Positions 34,266-45,077 of a stretch of 64,000 nt of DNA are shown here, one piece after another (within the stretch, counting starts at the first letter, position 1; each line of letters begins with the position of its first letter). The notes below the pieces were generated by a model, which worked only from the letters and a program-made list of their open reading frames with translations, searched no databases and was not told where the DNA came from. The position numbers and the translations under genes are program-made. Source of the DNA: Diplolepis rosae. Taxonomy: Eukaryota > Arthropoda > Insecta > Hymenoptera > Diplolepididae. Location of the stretch: contig JAPYXD010000171.1 in the NCBI GenBank assembly GCA_030998225.1, forward strand, positions 1,612,001 through 1,676,000, given 5' to 3'.

Positions 34266-35246
34266 CTGAGTTTGAATTCAAACTCAAAATAGTATAAACT
34301 TTGCATTAAATTAAAGCGTTTAGAATAACTAAACCAGGGAATTTTTTAAACAAAAAGATCTTTTGAAATTTTATTCTAATCTTATTTTTTCTTTTTCAGA
34401 GATTCGAGAAGCTCACTGAACCTTCAAATTGCAATGAAAAAATTTTAATATATTTCACCTTATTTTCTTCAGAGTAAATTAAACTTCTTAAACTAGCAAG
34501 TATTTATCAAATTTATCAAAAGTTTTCAAGTTTTCTCTTCTGTTCAGCACAAACGAAAAATGTAATATCATCACAAAAAAACTATATTTCTTTAAAATTC
34601 TTATAAGTACTTTCTTTAAATCTGATTCAATCAATTTTATTTTTGTTCATTGACCATTCAAAAAATGAATTAATAACTTTCTTTAGTAAGAAAAATGCCA
34701 GTTTTCATTCAAATTATGAATTTTTTTTTATCACTTAAAGAAAAATATAGAAATATTTGAATTTTTTTTTCTTTTTTCGATGAAAAAAACACCTTTTCTG
34801 ACAAGAATAAATAAGCACTGCATAAAATGCCATCATAAATATAATTTCAATTCTGCTTTTTTTCCATCAAGGAAACTTTTCTTGATTCCCATCCTATTAG
34901 AAGAACAGTTTCTACAAATATTGAATCTGTAAATGTAAATTGTGCGATGGTGTAACAAAATTGTCAATGTGAAAACTGTTTTTCCAATATAAATAGAAAT
35001 AGAAATGCATGAAAACATTTAATTCCTTGTGTAAAACATCTAAGCACTCAGTACAGCCTATACAAAAAAAATATTTGAAAAACAATTTAAAAAATATAAC
35101 TATTTCTGGAACTCACATCATACTTTTTTTGAAGGTGTAAAAATTGATTTTCCTACGGCTTAATTCAAATTATATTCAGTAAATATAATACAGCAGTAGT
35201 AAAACTAAAATGCCAATCAAATTTACAAGAATTTTATTTTTATTCT
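34266..35246. other. AT-rich DNA after LTR-B
   Basis: No ORF with motifs. TTTTTCTTTTTCAG at about 34386-34402 looks like a 3' splice site in the position where env-bearing relatives have one, but no env follows. LTR not delimited. Confidence 0.35.
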
Positions 35247-35540
35247 ATGGAAAAAAGAGAAATAACTTCCCAACAGAAAAATTTCTTCAAAGGTAGTGCT
35301 ATTCAAATACTTAACGAGATAAGTATTGAATATAATTTTCGCAAACCAACATACGAGATGGAATGCTTAGGCGAATACGCTGAACTACCCCTATTTAGGG
35401 CAAAATGTAATATAATGAAAGATAACTGCGAATATGTCCATATAGGTAAATCTGCAAGTAATGAAAAACAAGCTTAAGAAAATGCCGCCAAACAAAAGTT
35501 AGAAATAATGTCAAATTACCATATTTTTCCGAAGAAAAAA
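35247..35540 (+). pseudogene. Double-stranded-RNA-binding domain ORF with an in-frame stop
   Basis: From an ATG at 35247. Residues 17-88 follow the dsRBD layout: SAIQILNEISIEYNFRKPTY, then LPLFRAKCNIM, then VHIGKSASNEKQA, a TAA at 35475-35477, then ENAAKQKLEIM in the same frame. In dsRBDs the last block is the lysine/alanine helix that contacts RNA, so the stop cuts it in two. The frame stays open beyond, into a GC-rich region of other character. It could be a retrocopy or fragment of a host dsRNA-binding protein, or a captured viral gene; I cannot tell which. Confidence 0.65.
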
Positions 35541-36555
35541 TTGACAGAAGCTTTGTTGGCGTTGCACCAGCTGCCATTCCCCATCCTTTTGTGGGGTCTG
35601 GCCTCTGGTGGCCGTAGCGTAAGATGGGGATGTGCCGCCCTTCTCTTTCTTGGGAAGCCGATCCTCGGGGGGAGAAGGAGCAACCCTCTTCTACCCTTTG
35701 TCAGATTTTTAGGGGTATCTCCCAGAGACGCAGAGCGCAGTCTCCGGAAGATACTGTGACGAGTACTGGTGCAATCTTTTATATAGAAAATATTGAATTT
35801 TTTTTTTTTAGAGTGAAGAGAACGTTTTAGTGAAAATGTAGAGAAGCGGAACTTAACGGAACTTAACGGAACTGCGGAACTTGCTTAAAAAAATGAAAAT
35901 GCATAGCTTTTATGTATTCTCATCTTTTCCCTTTCTACTTGAAAATCTTTCAGGCGAGTTGAAACTACTAGTTTTAGTTGTCTGATTGGTTGGCTGTCTA
36001 TAGTGACATAGTTACGCCCCCCGCAATAGTCGACGAAAATCTTAAGGGCAGACCCATTGGGTTGGGCCTTGTAGGAGTTTCCAAACTTTTCCAGATTCAT
36101 CGATTTCCCAAGAGATTGCGCTACATGTATATTATAAAATAAAATACTTTAAAAATTAATTATTTAAACAATTATGTTTACAGGTTTAGTAATTTTTAAC
36201 TAATCGAAGAGTCAAACTATAAAATGTTTCATTACATCCTAAATTAACTTACAGAATCGTGAATTTACATTAAATTAGTTATGTTTCAATTTCAAATTCA
36301 AAAGAAACATTATTGCTTAAGATTAATACATATTTCAAAGTTAGTTTTCTAAATTATTCTTATTAACCGTTAAATTTTTTGTTTAAATATATATAATTTT
36401 TACATTTGGGAAGATAAATTTATATATAAGTTTTATCTTACTGAAATTCATTTCTGAAGATATAAGTACTAATTCTAAAATCTGACTTTGAATTTAATTT
36501 TCTATTGCTTTGTTTTAACATTTTTATTTGTACGTAATGATGTTATAATTTAACA
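35541..36555. other. GC-rich patch, then AT-rich spacer
   Basis: 35555-35760 is markedly GC-richer than its surroundings and reads openly to 35757 without known motifs. Three copies of GGAACTTAAC-type decamer at 35849-35880. The remainder to 36555 is AT-rich with nothing recognised. Confidence 0.4.
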
Positions 36556-36941
36556 TTTAAAACAAATTATTTTGATTTGAAGGTTGCGTGCAAAATTACT
36601 AATAAAATATATATCTGATTACATGATGGCGTCGGTAAAACAGAACATTACTATTACTTAAAATTCTGAATAGCATTGGTTTAGTTGCATTATTAATTAT
36701 CTAATACAATTATATTTCTGAATGTTAATTACGAGTTAGTTGGGGTTTTTGTACCTCAGATTGATTTAAGATTTTATGAAGTTTGAAATATGATTGTAAA
36801 GAATAAATGTATATTTTTATGAAAGTAAAATAGTTTGGTTTATTAAATTACTATTGAAAATAAATATGAAATATATTCAATTATCAAATAAATTGATGTT
36901 TGGATTTATTAGATTTAATTTAAAATACAATGAGAAATGTA
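36556..36941 (-). repeat. LTR-C 3' terminal repeat
   Basis: 386 bp, direct repeat of 47605-47990 with 4 mismatches and no gaps by my alignment. A purine-rich AATAAGAGGAGATAG (minus) lies just inside, near 36949-36963, and would serve as the polypurine tract. In that case the true LTR may start slightly further in, at AGTTTTGC. No target duplication is evident. Confidence 0.85.
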
Positions 36942-37819
36942 TTAATTGCAAAACTATCTCCTCTTATTGTTTCAAAAATTACTAATTTAGGATGTTCGGT
37001 CTTTACTAATGTATATCCGCATACTGATTCCCTACCTTTTGCTGCCAAGGCGAAGGTTATATCTTGTGTTGCAAGAGAATATATGATTTGACCGTTATTG
37101 AAGTCAAAGTCCACCATTTTATTGGCTAGACCTTCGAATAAAATGCTGTATTGATTAAATTTACAATTGTCAATAGGTATTGCGTTCCAAAAAGTATAAC
37201 CTCCCTCTTGGTCTATGCAACTACCTTCAGAGAGAGAACATGCGGTTCCAGAGCGTAAATGAATGGTATTAGTGTTTAAATTGATTCTAGCTTGTTGTTC
37301 AGTTAGAGTAATTTTAATGGTTCCTTGAACTACTACATTTTCCCATGTTCCGAAGGCATCTAAATATCCTGCTCCGTCGCATTTTCCTTCTCCGTTTAAA
37401 TATCCTGCTAAAATTATACTGTGTGTAACTGTTTGGTTTACCTTTATTCCGTGGACAATGTGTGATTCGCTTACTATTAAAATACCGGTTTTGTGTACAT
37501 CCTGACATGCGCTTTTACTTACATCATTGATATATTCGTTTTCACCATTTAAAACAATAGAAATATGAGAATTCATTCCACAATAATAAATTGTACGATG
37601 AATTTCCATTTTACATTGAATAATTCTTGTTTCGGTATACTGATTTATCTGGAGTAGCTGTACATATCTTCGAGTTATATTTATTTTTGTTTCAGGTAAA
37701 TCGCAATTTCCTACTTCTAATAATGATAAGGTTGTTACATTTAAATGACGCGACCCACAATCGTATCCTATAAAACCATTAGCTCCTGCTATAATTGTGA
37801 AAAGTAATGTCCAAATCAT
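36920..37819 (-). CDS. env: LTR-C env-like glycoprotein
   Basis: Intact 299-codon frame. Residues 1-15 are hydrophobic and end GANG (signal peptide), followed by FIGYDCGS. The rest is cysteine-rich with N-glycosylation sites (LNVTT, INITR, NQTVT) and the blocks QLLQINQY, RTIYYCGMNSHISIV and FNQYSILFEGLANK. It lacks the furin-site/fusion-peptide layout expected of the baculovirus-F-like env of classic errantiviruses. By memory of family style it looks closer to the glycoprotein type shared by chuviruses and some insect BEL/gypsy elements; this needs a profile search. No C-terminal membrane anchor is visible, and the ORF runs through the polypurine tract into the LTR, so it is probably shortened. 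It is the only unbroken ORF of the element. Confidence 0.7.
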   Translation of the reverse strand: MIWTLLFTIIAGANGFIGYDCGSRHLNVTTLSLLEVGNCDLPETKINITRRYVQLLQINQYTETRIIQCKMEIHRTIYYCGMNSHISIVLNGENEYINDVSKSACQDVHKTGILIVSESHIVHGIKVNQTVTHSIILAGYLNGEGKCDGAGYLDAFGTWENVVVQGTIKITLTEQQARINLNTNTIHLRSGTACSLSEGSCIDQEGGYTFWNAIPIDNCKFNQYSILFEGLANKMVDFDFNNGQIIYSLATQDITFALAAKGRESVCGYTLVKTEHPKLVIFETIRGDSFAINTFLIVF

Positions 37820-37838
37820 CTGTAATCAAAAAAAGGTA
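37820..37838 (-). promoter_or_regulatory. 3' splice site directly before env ATG
   Basis: Minus strand TACCTTTTTTTGATTACAG is followed immediately by the env ATG. A pyrimidine tract plus CAG at this point fits a spliced subgenomic env mRNA, as in env-carrying gypsy elements. The donor has not been located. Confidence 0.6.
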
Positions 37839-37913
37839 TTAGTTTCGGTTATTCGGGTTTTTGTCGGGCCCCAATATATACATTTGGTTGAGAAAGAGAC
37901 AAAAATGATATTT

Positions 37914-39728
37914 TTATTCGCTATCTGAATCTTTCTGTTTCTTTCTCTTAGGTTTGATTACTTGGTTTATGTGTGAAATTCTTAGTCTATTTGCATGAAC
38001 TACTTTTGATCCATTTTTATATTGGATCTTAATATTATTTTTATTTATTATTTCTAAAATCTTATGAGGTCCTGAGTAATGATCTCCAAATTTTTTTGGT
38101 TTGGGACCTTTTAATAGAAAAACGTGGTCTCCTATATGGAAATTACGAGGATTAATAGCTCTATCATAATATTTTTTTGATTTTTCTTTTGATTCCACTA
38201 AATTATCATAAACTAAAGTTCTAATTCCATTTAGCCTTGTAACTAAGTGTATAATATATCCTTTATAAGTGGGCAAAACATCTACTTCCCTTAAAGGATC
38301 ACTTGAGGGTAATCTTGCAAGTTTTCCGAATACTACCTCGTAAGGTGTATGTTTTGTGCTTTCCGAAACACATGTATTATAATTCAAAATAGCGATCTCT
38401 AACCATTCATCCCATTCTTGGTCTACAGTTGTATACTGCTTTAGAAATTCACATAGGGCATCATGTGACCGTTCTAGAGATCCGTTAGATTGGGGGTGGA
38501 ACGCGGTGGTTCGTACTTTTTTAATTTTAAATCGTTTAGAAATTCGCGTCATAAGTTTGCTTAAAAAATTTTGACCTTGATCTGTAAGTACTACTTTAGG
38601 GGCTCCAAATATACAAATAAATTTCTTTATAAAGGAATCCGCTATTGTAGTGGCTTAAGTGTCTTTCAAAGGAACAGCTAGGCAAAATTTCGAGAGTTGA
38701 TCTTGCATAGTAAGAATGTACTCATACCCATTTTTTGTTTTAAGTAGAGGTCCTACTACGTCAAGTGCGATTTTATCAAATACCGTCCCCGGTGTGTCAG
38801 TAATTACCATTGGCTGTTTGGTTTTTAATCTGACTAATTTTTTTAATTGGCAATTAAGGCATTGTTGTATTCTTCTTTGTATATCCTCCTTTAGGTTTTC
38901 CCAATAAAAATGTTGTTTTATTCGGTTATATGTTTTTGAAACTCCTCGATTTCCTCCAATCGGTGAACAATGTAATTCGTCAAAAATCTCCTTTCTTTTT
39001 TCTTCAGGAACAAATTTAAGGGTTCCTTTGCAAACAATTATTTTTATTGTTTCATTTTCAAAAACTTTTTTAAATAAAAATATTACCTCAGACCATGGTA
39101 AATTCTCTATATTCTCGCTTTTCGCGATGCTTAAAGTTTTTAGATTTAGCTTAGATATTAAGTTTTTTAATTCTACTAAAACTTTATATACATTTTCTTT
39201 GATAGTTGAGATGGATTCGGGTTCAATTCCTTTTATACAAAGAGCAAAATGGTTTAATTTACTTCTTTTTAATGCATAGTTTACACTTATTGGTTTAAAA
39301 TTTTGTGAAGATTCAATTTTATTAAATTCAATTAGTTTTCTTGCTCCTTCATCACAGGGTTCGCCTGTGCTTGATACAAAATATATAAGATTATCATGTC
39401 GGAACTGAATCATTTCTTTAGTTTCGATCACTTGAAATGGTAATTTAGAATTGAATCTTCTTATTTCTTGGTATGATGAATCACTATTAAAATTTGAAGT
39501 GCTTGCGGTGGTCGAAATTGGTGCTTTTTTCTTATTCTCTTCGTATTCAGAATTTGATCTCTCCATTACAACTGTATCTTCGTTGCTTGAATAAGTACTT
39601 AATTGTGGTATTTCGGATAAACTTTTGTCAGGAGGCATTTTTGTTTTTGCCTTAGGATTAATTGAATCACTAAATTCACTTTCTACATAATTAGGTTTAT
39701 TTACAGTAGTCATATTTCTTAGTTTCAT
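37914..39728 (-). pseudogene. LTR-C integrase and preceding linker
   Basis: Read from 39728: acidic/Ser-rich linker, a YFVSSTGEPCDEGARKLIEF segment shared with LTR-B, then the zinc-binding region (GGNRGVSKTYNRIKQHFYWE, CLNCQLKKLVRLKTKQPMV). Core: ALDVVGPLLKTK, then a TAA at 38655-38657 in 'PLKDT-ATTIADS', then VLTDQGQNFL and FHPQSNGSLERSHDALCEFL. The tail (FHIGDHVFLLKGPKPKKFGD) ends at 37914. All catalytic residues are present in one frame, with only the TAA interrupting. Confidence 0.9.
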
Positions 39729-39900
39729 TTTAGTCTCACCTTTGTCTTTGAAAGTTTCTTTTTTAGACTTTTCTTTTCCTAAACTTTCTTTGATTCTTGA
39801 AGAATTATTTGCTGGTTTTTGCTTATTTAATTCTTCTAGTTTTTTTCTGATGTCTGGTAACTACATTTATCACTTGTTCTAGTATGGGTTCAGCAGGATT

Positions 39901-41133
39901 TCACGAAAGTGCATCTGCATTTGCGTTCAATTTTCCTGGTTTGTAAATTACCTCATAATCAAACTCGGATAATTTAAATCGCCATTTTTGAACTCTTGTA
40001 TTTAGTTCCGCTGTTTTGAACCATACCAAAGGTTGATGATCCGTTATTAATTTTACCTTTTTACCATAAATATATGATCTAAAAGTTTGCACTGCGTGTA
40101 TCATTGCTAATGCTTCTTTTTCATAAACCTCATATGCTAATTCTGGGCCTCTTAAAACTCGTGAGCAATAGGCTATTGGAAGATCCTTTCCTATTTCTCC
40201 TGGTGATAGTATTCCTCCAATCGCATAACCTGAAGCGTCGGTTGTAATGTTGAAGGGTTTGGAAAAATTTGGGTATTGCAACACCGGTGGGTTACAAAGT
40301 GCTTCTTTTAAATCCAGAAAAGCTTGCTCTGCTTTATCTGTCCATACGAACTCTACTTCCTTTTGTAGTAATTTACACAAAGGTTTGGAAATTTTTGAAA
40401 AGTTTTTGATAAACCTACGATAATATCCAGAAAGTCCTAAAAATTGTCGCACATTCTTGACATTTTTTGGTCTTGGGAATTTATCTACGGCTTCCAATTT
40501 TCTTGGATCCGGGCGTACTCCATCTTGACTCAATATGTGTCCTAAATAACAAACTTTATTTTTGAGAAATTCGCATTTGTCACAGTTTAATTGAAGATTT
40601 GACTTTCGTAATCTCTCCATGATGAGATTCATTTTTTCTCCATGTTCTTCGAGTGTATCTGCAAATACTACGATGTCATCAATGAAAGTATACATTATTT
40701 TTCCTTGCAGGTCTTTAAAAGTTTCATCTATAAATCTTTGGAAGGTAGGTGGGGCCTTTTTCAATCCAAAAGTCATTCTAACGTATTCGTAATGACCGTA
40801 AGCTGTGCTGAAGGCAGTTTTATGGGAGTCGCGAGGATCCATGAGGATTTGCTGGAATCCTTTCGCTAAATCTAAAGTGGTATAGTATCTATGTACACCG
40901 ACTTGATCGATAATTTGGGTGATGTCGGGTAGTGGGTATCCATCACTTATTGTTTTATCATTTAGAAGTCTGAAATCGGAAACAAGACGCCATTTTTGTT
41001 TTTCGGAAGCGTCCATTTTTTTAGGGACAATCCACAATGGTGAATTGTAAGGAGACGTAGATGGTTTGATGATTCCATCTTTTAGTAGTTCCTGTACCTG
41101 TCTTTCTACTTCATCTTTAAGAGATATGGGTAT
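39901..41133 (-). pseudogene. LTR-C reverse transcriptase and RNase H
   Basis: Open for 378 codons from 41037, and in frame back to the TAA at 41134. RT: SPYNSPLWIVPKK, WRLVSDFRLLNDKTISDGYP, YYTTLDLAKGFQQI, RMTFGLKKAPPTFQRFI, and the catalytic MYTFIDDIVVFAD. Connection: RQFLGLSGYYRRFIKNFSKI. RNase H: PFNITTDASGYAIGGILSPG, YEVYEKEALAMIHAVQTFRS and KPGKLNANADALS. A TGA (39901-39903) follows DALS; an indel near 39855 then shifts into the linker frame. Copies element RNA into DNA. Confidence 0.92.
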
Positions 41134-42600
41134 TTAATACTGTTTTACGTTTATAGGTATAGCGTCGATTGTTGGAATTCGATGCATTACTGTGCTGGCT
41201 ACACCAAGCTTTTGGCCTTCTTGGTAAAATCTATCTTGATTGGACAGTATTAAATTCATTGTATGTTCCTTTTCTTTTTCGTTTAAATGTTCAAATCTTA
41301 GTTTATTTAATAGATCTGTTTCTTTGGATGTTATTTCGTGGTTTTCAATAGAATAAATTTTTACAAATGGTGACTTTGAAGAATTTTCTTTAAATATCTG
41401 AAAAGTTTCATTTACTTCCATTGTAGAATAATTTTTAAAGTTGAGTTCTGAAGATACTTCATTTAATATATCCTGAAAATATGGTTTTGTTGAATAATCC
41501 AAATCTAGTAGTTCCAAGTGTTTAAAATCTGTTACAACTGAAAGATTTTCATTCGATGACTCAGGAATTTCTTCATCCATATCTTGAAGTTGGTTTTCAT
41601 CGATATTAATTTGAGGAATTGCGGACACATTAGTTTCTAAACTCCACGTGGAATTTATTTTGTTCTCAGCTTCAGTTGGGTTTATTGCAATGTTCTGAAT
41701 TTCATTTATAATGACAGAATTCGAAGTTTTTTCTTCATTAGCATTTTTCAATTCTTCCTTAACTAATAAACATTGTTGGTTAACCATAGTAGATGGTTCT
41801 TTTCTGCATTTTAAATTTGATATTGTCTCGCCAATTTGAAGTGTACCATTTCCGTAGTCAATAATTGCTCCTGTTTCAGTTAAGTAAGTTACCCCTAAAA
41901 TTCCTTCGCATGGAATGTCAAAATCTTCTGTTACTATTAAAAATGTCGTCGTTCTTCCATATATCGCAATCTCAATGGATCCCATAGTGTTTTGGAATTT
42001 GGCTCCCACTCCTTTTAATAAAACTGTTTTATAATTATTAATATCTATTTCGGTTGGCAATAAGTGAGATTTAATGATATTGGCTTCTGATCCAGTATCT
42101 ATCATAAATTGACCATAACTATTTGAAGGTGGGTTGAAGATATCTATAAAGGGTAAGGCACTTGTTGAATTTTTATTCCATTTAGATATTCCATTTACTT
42201 TTAATTCAAAAGGTAATTTTTCATTCTGCTTAAATTTCATTGATCTTTCGCCTACAATAAGTTGTCTGGTTTCAAAATTTAATGTTGCTTTTGTTTCTAG
42301 AAAATATTCTGAGCCTAAAATTCCATTGAAAGGAATGCAAAATTCTTCAGGGACTATGTGAAAAGTTACCATGTTGTTTAAAATTTTAATCTCAATTGTT
42401 CCTATTGTAGGAAGGATCGTTGTATCGATTCCTTTTAATAGTATAGTTTGGTCAGTATTTATTGTTTGAGTTGAAGAGACTGAACCAATTTTCATAATAT
42501 TGATTTCCGAACCAGTGTCTAACATTAATTGTACACTATTTCTTTTGTCTGCATATTTAAATTCAATATATGGATGTAAACTTGATTGATTATTTACTCC
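41134..42600 (-). pseudogene. LTR-C protease region with two tandem retropepsin domains
   Basis: Frame open from the gag overlap (about 42600) to a TAA at 41134-41136, just before the RT. Counting from the Met at 42525, LDTGSEINIMK has DTGS at residues 3-6 and GILGSEYF has ILG at 69-71. A second set, MIDTGSEANIIK and GILGVTYL, has DTGS at 143-146 and ILG at 209-211. The offset is exactly 140 residues for both, and I count about 38 of 80 identities without gaps. Retropepsins normally work as homodimers of one such domain. Residues 231-463 are an acidic linker ending RFEHLNEKEKEHTMNLILSN and the RT lead-in. Protease would cut Gag-Pol. Confidence 0.9.
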
Positions 42601-42736
42601 GATGGTAACAACTCTTCTCGAAGAAAATTTATTTGGTTCGAATGCTCTTGGTTTCTCCTGACCTCCATGGATGCATTCTTGTTCTGAAGGTTCCGTCCGT
42701 TTCCCGCGTTTTGTTCTTCATTGTATTTTCTTTTTC
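42594..42736 (-). pseudogene. LTR-C gag, C-terminal end
   Basis: Short basic/Asn-rich tail (KRKYNEEQNAGNGRNLQNKN) ending at the TAA 42594-42596. It is separated from the rest of gag by the hAT-like insertion; both sides carry the duplicated CTTTTTCT target site (plus strand). Confidence 0.8.
42624..42630 (-). promoter_or_regulatory. -1 ribosomal frameshift heptamer at gag-pol junction
   Basis: Minus strand A AAT TTT in gag frame (codons ATA AAT TTT). The gag stop is at 42594-42596. Slipping back one base opens the frame that runs without a stop into the first protease domain. XXXYYYZ type. A downstream structure was not assessed. Confidence 0.55.
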
Positions 42737-45069
42737 TCAGTGTCTCCAGAACGTGGGATTTTTCGGCCCCCACCACGTTCCCATCTGGGAGAAACACATG
42801 CAAACGTGGCGTGTCAGTGTGTTGGCTCTGCTACACGCTGCGGTCACCAGCTTCGTGTAAAGCCGAAGGTGCACGAAGACGGACTTCGTTACAATGCTTG
42901 AGTTTTCAAGTTATTTTTAGATTTCACGCTTTCGTTTATCGAGTCGAAATTAAGAATTGTATTTTTCTCGAGTACGTGCAAAAGAGGCGCGAAGCAAACG
43001 ACGAATTTGAATTGACAGAGTATTTAATCAAAATATTTACATTTATTTTTTAAATATTTTGAAAATAATTCGACTAAAATAATGATTAATAAGATTTTGT
43101 AACATTGTGGGAATATTGGAACGCTGCAAGATTAAATTTTGAGTACAATTTTCAATTAATGAATGTTTAAAGAATTGAGTGAAAGCATCAATTAAAAAAT
43201 ATTTTTACTTTATAAATTTGATTAAGTGCAGTAATAAGAAAATTTTGACTTTCTATAAAGCATTTCATTTATCTGATTAAAAGTCTGTGAATACGTCACT
43301 AAAACGTAAGATTAAAAAACTTTAAACTGCTTTTACCATCAATCTATAAATGTGGATTTTAAACCGTAATTTAATGTGTCTTATTTTTTTTTGATAAAAT
43401 ATTTTTAACATAATTTTTTGCTTAAAGTAGCCGATTTACTCGATTAAAAATTGGTCAACTTGTATATTTCAAAATTCTGTAATAAAAGTATTTTCATATT
43501 ATGTTTTTGTATCCTATGCGTAGAATTTTAATTTTAAAATTGAGATTTCTCACAAAGAAGAAAGATTGTCTTATTGAAGCAGTTTATTCCCAGAAATTAA
43601 AAATAATTTACTTAATATTTCGATTCCAAACATTGAATATTTATTGACTTTGAATAAAACAGAAAAAAAATTTTTATGAAGTTTTAAAATCTTTTTACAA
43701 TGTTACGAATTGGGCCGAATTTAGAATTACGAAATCTTTCATTAGAAAAAGAAAAAGTCACTCACATGAAATAAACTTCTGTAAGAATTATCAAGATTGA
43801 AGAGATGTTAAAATATTTGAAAAATAATGCAATTGTAAAATTGCAATTTATATCAATATTTGAAAAATTTTTAGCTTTCTCAATCAAAGCATTATCCGGA
43901 AATTTTTAGTTCCTATAAAAAGATGGAATATTCATCAGTTTCTTGAATGTTCATACATTAAAAAAATATCGAATTAGAGAATTATATGCAAAGTATTTTC
44001 CATTAAGAAGACATAAACATGACATAATTAGTTTTATATCTACATTTTCAGCTTACTTTTTGTGGCTTAAGCACACATTTTGAATTCGAAATACAAAAAT
44101 GCTCTACAGAGTTAAAGTATTTCCTGAATCAATTATTATTGATCCTGAATTCTATTGGAAAATTCGTTGTTTACTGTTCAAATCTTACTACGATTTCAGA
44201 CGGACAGACAAATTAAGAACTACAGAATTTTTCATCCAAAAGATTGCACTCCTCCATAAAATCTTGTCAAATTGTAACAAGATTTGAACACTTCGAACGA
44301 ACATTTTTATGTAAAATTTAAAGTTGATTGATATTTATATGTTAATATGGAAATACCAATAAAGACATATTTTAGCTTTTTAATTTATCTACTGCTATTA
44401 GACAATTTTCCATTTCCGTAGAGATTTTAAGTTTTGGAATGAAAAGTTTGTGCTCAGGCTACAAAAATGTGAGATGAAAATATTTCTAACATATAACTGA
44501 AAATATAAATTATGAACTTGAATTTTATGTTCATTTTATCTTGATAGAAAATATTGTTCTAATTGAAAAATTGTTAAATGTACAAAATTAGTAAGAAGTA
44601 TATAAATTTGAATGGAAAATTATATATTGATTCAAATTTTATTACATTTATTGTCACTAAATTTCACTGAAAGTTTATTTTTGAAGTGTTGAAATCCTCA
44701 TGAAATTTTCCAAGATCATACTGATGTTTATTTCATGCAGACTTTCTTCAAGAAATTGAAGAAAAGTGTTATTTCTTGAACTATATACTTCGTAAATTCA
44801 AATTCGTCGTCTGCTTCGCGCCTCTTTTGCACGTACTCGAGAAAATACAATTCTTAATTTCGACTCGATAAACGAAAGCGTGAAATCTAAAAATAACTTG
44901 AAAACTCAAGCATTGTAACGAAGTCCGTCTTCGTGCACCTTCGGCTTTACACGAAGCTGGTGACCGCAGCGTGTAGCAGAGCCGACACACTGACACGCCA
45001 CGTTTGCATGTGTTTCTCCCAGATGGGAACGTGGTGGGGGCCGAAAAATCCCACGTTCTGGAGACACTG
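42737..45069. mobile_element. hAT-like non-autonomous transposon with ~275-bp inverted repeats
   Basis: 2333 bp, starts CAGTGTCTCCAG and ends CTGGAGACACTG. It is flanked by a perfect 8-bp duplication CTTTTTCT (42729-42736 and 45070-45077). 8-bp duplications and CAGTG ends are hallmarks of the hAT superfamily. Inverted repeats: 42737-43013 and 44795-45069. The interior (43014-44794) is AT-rich; the best plus-strand frame (44099-44287) has no transposase motif, so the element is non-autonomous. Inserted in the knuckle region of LTR-C gag. Confidence 0.92.
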
Positions 45070-45077
45070 CTTTTTCT

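Noticed and set aside
34386..34402. Env gene for LTR-B after a splice-acceptor-like site
   Set aside because: No open frame or glycoprotein motif follows; env is absent or fully decayed.
40642..40869. Plus-strand ORF over the LTR-C RT
   Set aside because: Shadow of a clearly recognised RT on the minus strand.
42633..43053. Overlapping plus-strand ORFs at the left hAT end
   Set aside because: Mirrored in the right TIR, lack motifs, and overlap gag on the other strand; a by-product of the inverted repeat.
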